Shown: positions 1 through 9,230 of the stretch, in pieces
How the letters are laid out: every line of letters begins with the position of its first letter
Numbering within the stretch: position 1 is the first letter of the stretch
Origin: Nostoc sp. PCC 7107
Lineage (GTDB): Bacteria; Cyanobacteriota; Cyanobacteriia; Cyanobacteriales; Nostocaceae
NCBI RefSeq assembly: GCF_000316625.1
Contig: NC_019676.1
Location: 3,924,501 to 3,988,500 of the forward strand
DNA: 64,000 bases
Direction: 5' to 3'
Program-made: the position numbers and the translations under genes
The notes under the pieces: generated by a model
What the model was told of the DNA's origin: nothing
The model's input: the letters and a program-made list of their open reading frames with translations, nothing else
Database searches by the model: none

Positions 1-813
1 ATGACTAATAAAACACAACTAACAATTTTAGTAAATAGCACAGACAGTTTTGAAGATTGTTGGCAGCCTTTTTTTAAGCTTTTTTCTATTTATTGGCCAA
101 ATTGTCCATATCCTATTATCCTCAATACAGAGACAAAAACCTTTTCTTATCCAGGCTTAAATATTCAGTGTTCGCAAGTTGGGCTAGATGAATCAACAGC
201 TAAATTAAGTTGGAGTGATTGTTTAATTCGGTGTTTAGATAAAATTAATACAAAATATGTACTGTATTTACAAGAAGACTATTTTCTCAAGGATTATGTC
301 AATACGGATCTGATTGATCAATTTCTCCAAATTATGGATCATGAAGAGTGCGCTCATATTCGGTTAATGGAAATTGTTGGTAACAAAAACGAACCATATA
401 ATAAATTGTCTAAATACCCTTTACTCTGGGAGTTGCGGCAAAAATGTAACTATCGTATAAGTTTGCAAGCGGGTATTTGGGTCAAAGATAGACTGAAGTT
501 TTATTTAAAACCAGAAGAGTCTGGTTGGGAATTTGAACGCTGGGGTTCGATTAGAGCTAGTAAGGAAACCGATAAATTTTACTGCCAAAGTCTTGATTAC
601 TTTAATCGTCAAAATAAATTTATTATTCCCTATAGTTTAACAGGAATTGTTAAAGGTAAGTGGTTAGAAGAAGCTGTGGTTGATTTGTTTAAACAACACA
701 ATATTGATGTTGATTACTCAGTTCGTGGTTTTTACCGTTTAAATCAAAGACAACAATTGATCCAAACAATCAGAAAAGCTGGACGTAAATTGTTTGTGGA
801 AATTTTTTCCTAA
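1..813 (+). CDS. Glycosyltransferase-like protein of a polysaccharide locus
   Basis: Intact 270-residue reading frame beginning with the first base of the window; the opening residues look like a natural N-terminus, but an upstream extension cannot be excluded. There is no signal peptide or membrane segment. The early strand-rich half and the acidic cluster YLQEDYFL (about residues 88-95) resemble the metal- and nucleotide-binding DXD region of GT-A fold glycosyltransferases. The context of four GT4 genes and an O-antigen ligase-like gene on the same strand supports a role in sugar transfer during exopolysaccharide or lipopolysaccharide assembly in the cytoplasm. Substrate and linkage cannot be read from the sequence. 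The family assignment is inferred from one motif plus neighbours. Confidence 0.55.
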   Translation: MTNKTQLTILVNSTDSFEDCWQPFFKLFSIYWPNCPYPIILNTETKTFSYPGLNIQCSQVGLDESTAKLSWSDCLIRCLDKINTKYVLYLQEDYFLKDYVNTDLIDQFLQIMDHEECAHIRLMEIVGNKNEPYNKLSKYPLLWELRQKCNYRISLQAGIWVKDRLKFYLKPEESGWEFERWGSIRASKETDKFYCQSLDYFNRQNKFIIPYSLTGIVKGKWLEEAVVDLFKQHNIDVDYSVRGFYRLNQRQQLIQTIRKAGRKLFVEIFS

Positions 814-868
814 CTTGAGCATTCTGTAAAGGTAGTAATTGATACTACTCTCAATAAATAAAAAAATC

Positions 869-972
869 GGCGTTGCTGATTGAGGGGATGATTTTTGTCT
901 CACGCAAAGCCGCAAAGAGCAAGAGGTTGAAAATTAGAATTTTATGATTTCATCCCGCATTTATGCAACGCC
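869..972. repeat. MITE-like repeat with GGCGTTGC terminal inverted repeats
   Basis: GGCGTTGC at 869-876 is matched by its exact inverse GCAACGCC at 965-972. The interior carries the CGCAAAGCCGCAAAG-type motif common in Nostoc spacers. No reading frame is present. The unit fills most of the 210-bp gap before the GT4 gene at 1024, so it probably sits in that gene's upstream region. It has the same general design as the 91-bp repeats at 8985 and 52799, but a different terminal sequence. Confidence 0.55.
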
Positions 973-1023
973 AAAAAATCAATTAACAAGATGCAAAGAT
1001 TTTCTCAGGGGAGTCATTAATTC

Positions 1024-2280
1024 ATGAAAGTTCTTGTGTCTGCCTACGCATGTAGACCAAATATGGGTTCCGATCCTGGTATCGGCTGGAATACGATTAA
1101 CGAACTAGCAAAAAAACATCAAGTCTGGGTTTTAACCCGTAAAGATAACTATCCGTTTATAGAAGCTGAAATCCAACAAAAATCAAGATCTGGATTAGAA
1201 TTTATCTACTTTGACTTACTTGGTGCCGATCGCTGGAAAAAAGGTTCTGGACTAATCATCTATTTGCACTATTACCTGTGGCAAATACAAGCATATTTTG
1301 TGGGACGAAAGCTACATCATAATATTGATTTTGATATAGTTCACCATGTATCTTATGTAACGTATAACTATCCAAGCTTTTTATCTTTGTTACCAATTCC
1401 TTTTATCTGGGGGCCCGTTGGGGGTGGAGAATCTGCACCGAAGACTTTTTGGCAAAATTTCCATTTGCGGGGCAAAATTTACGAACTATTAAGAAACTTG
1501 ATGCGTTGGACTAGAGAACATGATCCCTTTGTGCGTCTGACAGCCAAGAGAAGCATTTTAGCCTGGGGAATGACTCAGGATACAGCAGTCAAATTAAAAA
1601 ACTTAGGTGCTGACAATGTAAGAGTTTTTTCTCCTATAGGTTTACCCCAGCAGGAGATAGATATCCTTTCTCAATCTTTAGTACCCAAAACTTCCCCAGT
1701 GATATTCATCAGTATTGGTAGGTTGTTACACTGGAAAGGTTTCTATTTAGGTTTGAAAGCTTTTGCCCAAGCAAATCTTACAGATGCTGAATATTGGATT
1801 ATTGGAGATGGGCCAGAACTGAAATATCTGCAAGCTCTGGCGGAAAAATTGGGTATTACGCAGCAAGTTAAGTTTTGGGGTAAGCTGCCAAGAGAGAAAA
1901 TTTTTCAATTATTAGGAGAATCTCATGTGCTAGTTCATCCAAGTTTACATGAGTCAGGTGGATTCGTCTGTATGGAAGCAATGGCAGCAGGTAGACCAGT
2001 CATTTGCCTTGATTTAGGGGGGCCTGCTTTGCAGGTGACGGAAGATACGGGTTTTAAGGTTTCTGCTCATACTCCCGAACAAACTGTGCGTGACTTAGCA
2101 ACAGCAATGACTTGTTTAGCTCAGGATGCCGAATTACGTTTGCGTATGGGAAACTTAGCTCGCAAGCTGGCAAGAGAAAACTTTTCTTGGGAGGCAAAAG
2201 GTCAGACTTTAGCTCAAACTTACGAAGAAATTTTGAGTTCTCCAAAAAGTTTGACATCTTCAAGTGCGATTCAGCTTTGA
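1024..2280 (+). CDS. GT4 family glycosyltransferase (copy 1 of paralog A)
   Basis: 418-residue GT-B fold retaining glycosyltransferase of family GT4, expected to move a sugar from a nucleotide-sugar donor onto a growing lipid-linked or surface glycan at the cytoplasmic membrane face. The N-terminal acceptor domain opens with a glycine-rich segment (SAYACRPNMGSDPGIGWN, residues 6-23). The C-terminal donor domain starts near residue 225 with ISIGRLLHWKG and contains the E-x7-E type motif in ESGGFVCMEAMAAG (about residues 312-325), which binds the nucleotide-sugar. It resembles the product of 5036-6271 along its entire length, including the IPFIWGPVGGGE and RLTAKRSILAW blocks. The next gene begins 11 bp downstream, so the two are probably cotranscribed. 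Sugar specificity is unknown. Confidence 0.85.
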   Translation: MKVLVSAYACRPNMGSDPGIGWNTINELAKKHQVWVLTRKDNYPFIEAEIQQKSRSGLEFIYFDLLGADRWKKGSGLIIYLHYYLWQIQAYFVGRKLHHNIDFDIVHHVSYVTYNYPSFLSLLPIPFIWGPVGGGESAPKTFWQNFHLRGKIYELLRNLMRWTREHDPFVRLTAKRSILAWGMTQDTAVKLKNLGADNVRVFSPIGLPQQEIDILSQSLVPKTSPVIFISIGRLLHWKGFYLGLKAFAQANLTDAEYWIIGDGPELKYLQALAEKLGITQQVKFWGKLPREKIFQLLGESHVLVHPSLHESGGFVCMEAMAAGRPVICLDLGGPALQVTEDTGFKVSAHTPEQTVRDLATAMTCLAQDAELRLRMGNLARKLARENFSWEAKGQTLAQTYEEILSSPKSLTSSSAIQL

Positions 2281-2291
2281 ATTTCTAAATT

Positions 2292-3470
2292 ATGCAGATT
2301 TTAAGTATTCACAACAACTATCAAATTCGTGGCGGCGAAGATGAATCTCGTGAGGCTGAAGAAAAACTATTACGAGAAATGGGTCATGAAGTTGATGTTT
2401 ATCAAGAACACAATGACCGAGTTCCATCTATTGGCGCTGTCCCGATGGCATTGAGATCTATTTGGTCTAAAGAATCTTACAACATAGTCAAACAAAAACT
2501 TCAGCGCTCAAACTGTGACATTGTTCATATTCAGAATTTTTTCCCATTAATTTCTCCTTCGGTTCACTATGCTGCCAAGTCAGAAGGTGTGCCTGTCGTT
2601 CAAACTTTGCGTAATTATCGTCTATTGTGTCCCAATGGCTTATTTTTCCGTGATGGCCTAGTCTGCGAAGATTGTATGGGGAAGTTTGTCCCTTATCCTG
2701 GGGTTTTGCATGGTTGCTATCGAGACAACCGTCCAGCAACGATCGCTGTAGCAACTATGCTAACTGCTCATCGGGCTATGCGTACTTGGCTGGAAATGGT
2801 AGATATATACATTTCTTTAACTGAGTTTGCCCGACAAAAATTTATTACGGGAGGTTTCCCAGCGGAAAAAATTGTCGTCAAGCCTAACTTCGTGCATCCA
2901 GATCCTGGGATTGGAGATGGTGCGGGTGGTTATGCGCTGTTTGTCGGCAGGCTATCTGTAGAAAAAGGATTAGATACTTTACTGACTGCTTGGAATTATC
3001 TGGAAGGGAAAGTTCCTTTGAAAATTATTGGGGAAGGGCCTTTAGCAGATCAGGTGGTGGAATCAGTAAAGAAATTACCTAACGTAGAATGGCTAGGGCG
3101 TAAACCAATGTCTGAAGTGCATAAATTGATGGGAGAAGCGATGTTTGTAGTTTTTCCGTCCAAATGGTACGAAACTTTTGGTCGAGTAGCGGTTGAGGCA
3201 TTTGCTAAGGGTACCCCAGTAATTGCTGCTAATATTGGAGCGATCGCAGAATTGGTAGACTCTGGACGTACTGGATTGCTTTTTTCACCTGGCAACCCAG
3301 AAGATTTAGCAACTAAAGTACAGTGGGCTATGGCTCATCAAGAACTACTAGCTCAAATGCGTCAAGAAGCTAGGAATGAATTTGAATCTAAGTACACAGC
3401 GCAACAAAACTATTATCGGATGATGGAAATTTATGAGTTAGCTACTAATCGTAGTCTGTTAAAAATTTGA
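2292..3470 (+). CDS. GT4 family glycosyltransferase (copy 1 of paralog B)
   Basis: 392-residue GT4-type glycosyltransferase. The N-terminus LSIHNNYQIRGGEDE (residues 4-18) is typical of a GT4 subgroup found in exopolysaccharide clusters. A cysteine-containing insert (RLLCPNGLFFRDG...CEDCMGK, about 115-135) follows the VQTLRNYR segment and may bind a metal or form a structural loop. The donor domain begins with YALFVGRLSVEKG (about 216-228), and the E-x7-E motif lies in KWYETFGRVAVEAFAKG (about 293-309). It lies 11 bp after the preceding GT4 gene. A close paralog occupies 6424-7599 in the same relative position behind a paralog of the preceding gene. Acceptor and donor are not predictable from sequence. 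Confidence 0.85.
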   Translation: MQILSIHNNYQIRGGEDESREAEEKLLREMGHEVDVYQEHNDRVPSIGAVPMALRSIWSKESYNIVKQKLQRSNCDIVHIQNFFPLISPSVHYAAKSEGVPVVQTLRNYRLLCPNGLFFRDGLVCEDCMGKFVPYPGVLHGCYRDNRPATIAVATMLTAHRAMRTWLEMVDIYISLTEFARQKFITGGFPAEKIVVKPNFVHPDPGIGDGAGGYALFVGRLSVEKGLDTLLTAWNYLEGKVPLKIIGEGPLADQVVESVKKLPNVEWLGRKPMSEVHKLMGEAMFVVFPSKWYETFGRVAVEAFAKGTPVIAANIGAIAELVDSGRTGLLFSPGNPEDLATKVQWAMAHQELLAQMRQEARNEFESKYTAQQNYYRMMEIYELATNRSLLKI

Positions 3471-3591
3471 TGAATTTACCTATATAAAAATTACTGTTAT
3501 TTTAACCCTAGACAAAAATATTTCTGCCATTCAATTTATATCTAAATTGTTTTCCTCTCCCAACCTTAACAAATAACAGTTAAAGCAGCTT

Positions 3592-4905
3592 ATGCTCAAT
3601 AAACCAAGTATTTATCTGAAAAGTGATACAGAAAAATCCACCATAGCTGATAAATTTCTCAACTGGTATAGTTGGGTGCTTTTGGGATATGCTTTGTGTG
3701 GACGAGGATTTTCTTACTTCGGAGTTGGGCCTTTTTATATCGGTGAAATTACTCTTGTTTTCGGATTGTTCACGTTAAGTATAAACAAGTCTATCCCAAA
3801 AATTCTTAAGCTACCTCATACTTGGTTTTTAATTATATTTATGGTGTGGTGTTGTATCAATACCATACCTTATTTTCCTATATATGGCTTGGACTGCATA
3901 CGTGACGCTGCATTATGGTACTACATATCTTTTGCTCTGATAGTTGCAACCTTACTACTTGGTAAACCACAGCGCTTTTTGTTTATGGTTGCCCAGTATG
4001 AGCGTTTTTGCAGAATTTTTATTATTCTTCTGCCATTTTTTTGGTTAATAGCTAGAACACTACCACTACCCAGTTTACCTGGTGCTGGAGCTAAAATTAT
4101 CTCTCCCAAAACAGCAGATGCCATGACTCATTTGTCTGGAATTACTGCCTTTTTTGTTGGGTCTAGTCTACTAGATGTTCAACCATTATTATTTACTTTT
4201 ATGTTTTTTGTTAACTTGGGGGTAGTAGCTCTAAATGCAAATCGTTCAGGAACAATCGCTTTTCTCAATGCTTTTTTTGTAGTTGGACTTGCAAAGTATA
4301 AAAGTAGTAAAATTTGGCGTATAGTAACTATTATAATTTTGATTGTTTTATTAGCTGGAATTATCAAACCAGAAATATTTGAACCATTAATCAACAAAAT
4401 TTTAAGCATTTTTATTGATAATAATGAAAGGCAAGGTTCAAAAGAATATCGCTTAGAATGGTGGACTTATTTAATTAAAAGCACTATCTCAGATCATTTT
4501 TGGACTGGTCGTGGTTTTGGGTTCAACTTGGGTGCTGGTACTGGTTTTGACCCAGTAGGCGGTGGTATTGTGCGTAGTCCCCATAATGGGCATATTACAG
4601 TACTTTCTCGTACGGGTGTTCCTGGTTTTGTTCTTTGGTTATTAATTCAATTAAGTTGGGCTGGTAACATACTAGCTAAATATTTGCAGTGTAGAAGAAA
4701 GGGAGAAACAAAATGGGCTGGCATATTTTTAACTTTACTTGCTTACTGGGTAGCTAGTATGACTGTCACATCATTTGAAGTGATTATTGAAGGCCCTACA
4801 GGCGCTATTTGGCTATGGACAATGTATGGGATTGGTTTAGCCGCAATGCAAATATACAAACGTTATCCTCAACTTCTTGAGACAGAAATTGACTCCGGAC
4901 AATGA
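3592..4905 (+). CDS. O-antigen ligase/polymerase-like polytopic membrane protein
   Basis: 437-residue, strongly hydrophobic protein with about ten predicted membrane-spanning stretches and one large periplasmic loop (roughly residues 270-340). That loop contains GRGFGFNLGAG and RSPHNGHITVLSRTGVPG; the conserved Arg/His and the following glycine-rich stretch match the Wzy_C/WaaL family (O-antigen ligase or polymerase), which joins lipid-linked oligosaccharides at the periplasmic face of the membrane. It lies between the two GT4 pairs, as expected for the polymerase or ligase of a Wzy-type polysaccharide pathway. Whether it polymerises repeats or transfers them to a final acceptor cannot be decided from sequence. 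Confidence 0.8.
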   Translation: MLNKPSIYLKSDTEKSTIADKFLNWYSWVLLGYALCGRGFSYFGVGPFYIGEITLVFGLFTLSINKSIPKILKLPHTWFLIIFMVWCCINTIPYFPIYGLDCIRDAALWYYISFALIVATLLLGKPQRFLFMVAQYERFCRIFIILLPFFWLIARTLPLPSLPGAGAKIISPKTADAMTHLSGITAFFVGSSLLDVQPLLFTFMFFVNLGVVALNANRSGTIAFLNAFFVVGLAKYKSSKIWRIVTIIILIVLLAGIIKPEIFEPLINKILSIFIDNNERQGSKEYRLEWWTYLIKSTISDHFWTGRGFGFNLGAGTGFDPVGGGIVRSPHNGHITVLSRTGVPGFVLWLLIQLSWAGNILAKYLQCRRKGETKWAGIFLTLLAYWVASMTVTSFEVIIEGPTGAIWLWTMYGIGLAAMQIYKRYPQLLETEIDSGQ

Positions 4906-5035
4906 GTAACTCGTCGCAATATTTAAGAAATTTATGTGTTAGAGATATTTCTACTTTAAGTTACTTAAATATTACTAAATGTAACTTTTTACACACTATT
5001 AATCCCGAATTAATGCTGCACGCAACTGAATAATT

Positions 5036-6271
5036 ATGAAAATTCTGATTTCTGCATACGCCTGTGAACCAGGTCAAGGTTCTGAACCAGGAGTAGGTTG
5101 GAATTTTATTCGAGAAATGAGCAAATATCATCATATCTGGGTTTTAACTTCTAACTGTCACCGCCCAGGAATTGAAGCTGAATTAGCCCGCCAGCCACAA
5201 CCCAAACTCAATTTTATTTATCTAGATCCTTTTAGTTTAATTATAGATTGGAGCCAGAAGGGAAAAATTACCCAAAAATGGGTATATATTCATTACTATC
5301 TATGGCAAATTAAGGCTTATTTTATCGGGCGATCGCTCCATCATAAAATTTTATTTGATATTGTGCATCATGTAACTTATGTCAAATATACTAGTCCGAG
5401 TTTTCTTTGTTTATTACCAATTCCTTTTATCTGGGGGCCTGTTGGCGGAGGAGAATTAACTCCCAAAAGTTTTTGGCAAAGTTTAAATTTTCGCAGCAAA
5501 ATATATGAGTTTATCAGAAACACAGCTTGCTTTGTGGGAGAATGTGATCCTTTTGTCCATTTAACAGCAAAACGTAGTATTCTAGCTTGGGCAACAACTG
5601 AGGATACAGCTAAAAGGCTCCAATACTTAGGGGCAAAAAATGTTCAAATATATTCTCAACTTGGTATATCGCCGGAAGAATTAGCGAGTTTTGCAGATAC
5701 CTCTCCACCTCATAAATCTATTATCAGGTTTATCAGCGTGGGTAGACTGTTGCATTGGAAAGGATTTCATCTAGGATTATTAGCATTTGCGAAAGCAAAC
5801 ATATCTAATTCCGAGTATTGGTTTGTTGGAGAAGGATCGGAGCGAAAACATCTGGAAAAAATCACCCACGAACTAGGCATTTATCAACAAGTAAAATTTT
5901 GGGGTAGTTTGTCTCGTAACGACACTTTAAGTAAAATAAGACACTCCCAAGTACTAGTTCACCCAAGTTTACATGACTCTGGGGGATTAGTCTGTTTAGA
6001 AGCTATGTCTGTAGGTTTACCAGTTATTTGCTTAAATTTAGGAGGGCCAGCACTTCAGGTTACTGAAGAAACTGGTTTTAAAATTCAGGCCAACACACCA
6101 ATACAAACAGTCAACGACATCGCTCAAGCAATGATATCTTTGGTTGCAGAGCCGAAATTGAGATTAAAGATGGGTGAGGCTGGTAAAAATAGAGTTAGAG
6201 ATGTTTTTAGTTGGGAATTTAAAGGGTTGTTTGTGGCTCAATGTTATGGAGAAGTTTACAGTCAAAGATAG
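5036..6271 (+). CDS. GT4 family glycosyltransferase (copy 2 of paralog A)
   Basis: 411-residue GT-B fold glycosyltransferase paralogous to the product of 1024-2280: the start (ISAYACEPGQGSEPGVGWN), the mid-protein IPFIWGPVGGGELTPKSFWQ block, the donor-domain opening ISVGRLLHWKG and the LVHPSLHDSGGLVCLEAMS motif all align collinearly. The last segment carries the E-x7-E-like donor-binding region (Asp replaces the first Glu in HDSGGLVCLE; copy 1 has HESGG). It is separated from the upstream polymerase-like gene by about 130 bp without a visible terminator, so cotranscription is possible. It likely adds a related sugar to the same surface glycan, or is a diverged duplicate with changed specificity. 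Confidence 0.83.
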   Translation: MKILISAYACEPGQGSEPGVGWNFIREMSKYHHIWVLTSNCHRPGIEAELARQPQPKLNFIYLDPFSLIIDWSQKGKITQKWVYIHYYLWQIKAYFIGRSLHHKILFDIVHHVTYVKYTSPSFLCLLPIPFIWGPVGGGELTPKSFWQSLNFRSKIYEFIRNTACFVGECDPFVHLTAKRSILAWATTEDTAKRLQYLGAKNVQIYSQLGISPEELASFADTSPPHKSIIRFISVGRLLHWKGFHLGLLAFAKANISNSEYWFVGEGSERKHLEKITHELGIYQQVKFWGSLSRNDTLSKIRHSQVLVHPSLHDSGGLVCLEAMSVGLPVICLNLGGPALQVTEETGFKIQANTPIQTVNDIAQAMISLVAEPKLRLKMGEAGKNRVRDVFSWEFKGLFVAQCYGEVYSQR

Positions 6272-6423
6272 CTAGATTTTCCCTAATTGCTATTCCCCGT
6301 TTTTATAGACTATTCATATAAAAATAAAGTTCAGATAAATTTTTATTAGTGTATCCCTCATAACCAAAATTACCACACCTTAACTGAATAGTATTAATTT
6401 ATATCCAACAGTTCAAAAAAAGC

Positions 6424-7599
6424 ATGAAGCTGTTAATGTTACACAATCGCTATCGATTAAGCGGTGGTGAAGATAAAGTAGTTCAGGCAGAAAAAAGCCT
6501 ATTAGAAGCTAATGGGCATAATGTGATTTTATTGGAAGAAAATAACCTGAATATAGTTAATATTTGGGATACATTGGCAGCAGCTGGGGGAGCCATATAT
6601 TCACTTGCATCTAAACACCGAGTTCAAGCGGAGATTACGCGTTGTTCTCCTGAGATAGTTCATGTACATAATTTTTTTCCTTTACTATCTCCTGCTGTCT
6701 ATGATGCTTGTTATGGTGCTGGAGTACCTGTTATTCAAACACTGCATAACTATCGCCTTGCTTGTCCTAAAGCAATGCCATTTCGAGATGGCAAAATTTG
6801 TGAAGATTGTATTGGTACATTAATACCTTGGTCTAGTGTGGTGCATGGCTGTTATCGCAACTCTCATATTCAAAGTTCTGTTGTAGCAGCAATGACTACA
6901 TGGCATAAATTAACAGGTACTTGGCATAAGAGAGTCAACGGTTATATTGTTTTGACTCAATTTCAAAAAGAAAAAATGATTCAAGCTGGACTACCAGCAG
7001 AAAAAATTTATATTAAACCAAATTTTGTTTTTCATCCAAATACTACGAAGCCTAATAATCAGCGTGATGATTACTTGCTGTTCGTTGGTAGACTATCAGA
7101 AGAAAAAGGAGTTTCTGTTCTGATTGATGCTTATATCCATAACAATATATCTACACCATTAAAAATTGTCGGAGATGGCCCACTACGTCAATTATTACAG
7201 AAACAAGTTCAACAAGCAGGCTATGCAAACTTAATTAAATTTTTAGGATATCAAGATAAATCAATAGTTATGGAACTAATGAAAAAAGCTAAGTTTTTAG
7301 TTCTTCCGTCTATTTGGTATGAAGGTTTTCCATTAACAATCGTGGAAGCCTTTGCTTCTAATTTACCTGTAATAGTTTCCCGATTAGGGAGTATGGCAGA
7401 AATTGTTGAAGATCAAGTAAGTGGATTACACTTTGAAGCTGGCAATTCACAAGATTTAGCAGCTAAAATACAATGGGCAATTAATCATCCTAAATTTATG
7501 AATGATTATGGTAATAATGCTCGTTTTATTTATGAATCTAAATATTCTTCAGGGGTAAATTATAAGCAATTAATGTCTATTTACAACCAGTTTATTTAA
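6424..7599 (+). CDS. GT4 family glycosyltransferase (copy 2 of paralog B)
   Basis: 391-residue GT4 glycosyltransferase paralogous to the product of 2292-3470: it shares the N-terminal LHNRYRLSGGEDKVVQAE motif, the cysteine insert (RLACPKAMPFRDGKICEDC), the VHGCYRN segment, the donor-domain YLLFVGRLSEEKG and the IWYEGFPLTIVEAFASN motif with the two donor-binding glutamates. The order A-then-B of the first pair is repeated here. The gap to the upstream gene is about 150 bp, against 11 bp in the first pair, so the second pair has a looser arrangement. It is the last plus-strand gene of the locus and converges with the gene ending at 7631. Confidence 0.83.
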   Translation: MKLLMLHNRYRLSGGEDKVVQAEKSLLEANGHNVILLEENNLNIVNIWDTLAAAGGAIYSLASKHRVQAEITRCSPEIVHVHNFFPLLSPAVYDACYGAGVPVIQTLHNYRLACPKAMPFRDGKICEDCIGTLIPWSSVVHGCYRNSHIQSSVVAAMTTWHKLTGTWHKRVNGYIVLTQFQKEKMIQAGLPAEKIYIKPNFVFHPNTTKPNNQRDDYLLFVGRLSEEKGVSVLIDAYIHNNISTPLKIVGDGPLRQLLQKQVQQAGYANLIKFLGYQDKSIVMELMKKAKFLVLPSIWYEGFPLTIVEAFASNLPVIVSRLGSMAEIVEDQVSGLHFEAGNSQDLAAKIQWAINHPKFMNDYGNNARFIYESKYSSGVNYKQLMSIYNQFI

Positions 7600-7630
7600 A
7601 AGGTAATTTCTCGTTTAATATAGTTTTTAC

Positions 7631-8869
7631 TTAGGTTCTATTTTGATTAAAAAAAATCATCCTGACTGGTCGAACAAAATAGTACAAAAATGACAAAGCC
7701 TTGGGTAAAAGTATAAAACTTTTATCAGCGATGGTGGGAACAATCATCTGTTCATAGCAATATGTTATCTTGTCCCAAGGATTTTCTATCAAATTTAAAT
7801 GAAATAGGACGGATTTTAATTGACTGTGTGGTGCAGTATTTGGCAGATTACAAGTAAGTTCAATAATAATTTCAGAAGTTATATTTTTGACTAATGAGTT
7901 ACCTTCTATCTTTTGTAAAATAAATTCAGGAAGTTGAGCATCTAAAACATCATGAGCAAGAGAAAGTCCTAGTAACAGCATTCGTGTCATTTTTAGCTTT
8001 ATGGCAAGCTGCCAAATCTTTTCCCAATTCGCATCAGGATGGGTACGTAATACTTCAGCCAAGTCACATATTCTATTCAGCCATAGCCAACAATCTTTCC
8101 CTCCTTGTGAACAGAGAATAATGATCAGATTTTCCGCTGAAAAGCCGAGTATTTCTTTATCAGTAAAAGAGATTAATTTGGTATCTTTCCATATCCATTC
8201 TGAACTGTATGGTACTGAAAATTTCTTGGATAACACTCCTTGATGAACATCTAAAGTAACTTGCTCTTGCCGATTAATTAAATGTAATTCCCAATGAGAA
8301 CGTAAATAAGCTTCTTGATCGGGAATAGTGAGAGATTTAAGATAAGCGGCTTCTTGTTCACTACTATCTGCATAAGGCTCAAATCCTTTATCCATTAAAA
8401 CTTGTTTAGTTTTAATAAAGTCTTCTCTATGTACTAGCAGATCCAAATCTCCAAAAGATCTACGTGAGATATCTCCGTAGGCTGTAATAGCTAAAATAGG
8501 CCCTTTAAAAGGAATTACAGGAATGTTATGTTCAGCGAAAATATTTAATATATTGAAAAGTTTACTAGCCATTAACAGACTATTCTGTGTATTAAGGTAA
8601 TAATATTTTTGTAGTGAACTAAGGATATTACTAGGAATAGATTGAGTATCTATTTTACTAAGATTAATAAATAACAGGGGTAAAACTTTGTGGTAAGCAG
8701 CAATTTCTATGAGATATTGCCAGTTAATTTGCGCTTGTTGTAACAAAGTTTGGATTGTTATAGAAATTTTTTCGTCTATATAAGTGCGAGAACAGCAAAT
8801 TAATAATTCTATTTCAGGAGTTATAATATTCTGCTGAAGATGTACTTTTTCTAAAAATACTTTGCTCAT
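7631..8869 (-). CDS. Nucleotidyltransferase-fold family protein (PF14907-like)
   Basis: 412-residue soluble protein. The central segment IPVIPFKGPILAITAYGDISRRSFGDLDLLVH (about residues 116-147) carries the Gly-Asp-x-Asp signature (FGDLDLLV) of polymerase-beta type nucleotidyltransferases. The KGP followed by the GD.D block is typical of the uncharacterised NTP_transf_5 family, common in bacterial exopolysaccharide and exosortase gene clusters. Helical regions surround the catalytic core. It is transcribed toward the GT genes and converges with the last of them. A function in modifying sugars, lipids or proteins during glycan assembly is inferred from context only; no substrate is known for the family. 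Confidence 0.75.
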   Translation of the reverse strand: MSKVFLEKVHLQQNIITPEIELLICCSRTYIDEKISITIQTLLQQAQINWQYLIEIAAYHKVLPLLFINLSKIDTQSIPSNILSSLQKYYYLNTQNSLLMASKLFNILNIFAEHNIPVIPFKGPILAITAYGDISRRSFGDLDLLVHREDFIKTKQVLMDKGFEPYADSSEQEAAYLKSLTIPDQEAYLRSHWELHLINRQEQVTLDVHQGVLSKKFSVPYSSEWIWKDTKLISFTDKEILGFSAENLIIILCSQGGKDCWLWLNRICDLAEVLRTHPDANWEKIWQLAIKLKMTRMLLLGLSLAHDVLDAQLPEFILQKIEGNSLVKNITSEIIIELTCNLPNTAPHSQLKSVLFHLNLIENPWDKITYCYEQMIVPTIADKSFILLPKALSFLYYFVRPVRMIFFNQNRT

Positions 8870-8984
8870 ATATTAAATATTCAAATAATCAGGATATGAT
8901 TTTATCACACATATCAATATTTAAAGCATATTGATAAAGTAAATGTTAAGTTAAGTGTGTTTTGTCCATGAAAGTATTTGATAT

Positions 8985-9075
8985 GGAACTTACGCACAAG
9001 TCACGGAATATCGAACCACAGAGGCACAGAGTTCACTGAGAAATAGAAATTTCAGAGATATTTTGCGTAAATCCT
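8985..9075. repeat. 91-bp MITE-like repeat, copy 1 (GGAACTTACGCA ... TGCGTAAATCC)
   Basis: Imperfect terminal inverted repeats (8985-8996 and 9064-9075) enclose a body with the CGAACCACAGAGGCACAGAG motif. A second copy of the same length lies at 52799-52889 with matching internal order: TACGCACA, TCGAACCACAGAG, GAGAAAT, TTTTGCGTAA. It lies in the 361-bp spacer downstream of the GH30-like gene and upstream of the nucleotidyltransferase gene; no reading frame is present. The internal CACAGAG-type block is widespread in Nostoc spacers. Mobility by a transposase in trans is inference. Confidence 0.65.
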
Positions 9076-9107
9076 GTGATAGTTTTGTTGATTTAACTAA
9101 ATTTTAG

Positions 9108-9136
9108 AAAAAAAATAGCTAGAGTAAATCTAGCTA
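9108..9136 (-). terminator. Intrinsic terminator of the GH30-like gene
   Basis: Perfect 8-bp stem TAGCTAGA / TCTAGCTA (9116-9123 and 9129-9136) with a 5-nt loop. Read on the minus strand the stem is followed by a run of eight T (complement of 9108-9115). It lies about 95 nt beyond the stop of the minus-strand gene at 9231-10688 and fits a rho-independent terminator. Confidence 0.75.
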
Positions 9137-9230
9137 AAGCGTTGATGATTTAAATGTCATTTCATTCATCAGACCTTTGTTGATGATTGACTAACTTAGT
9201 TTGGGGAATTTACAAAGGCTATCGTTTCAA

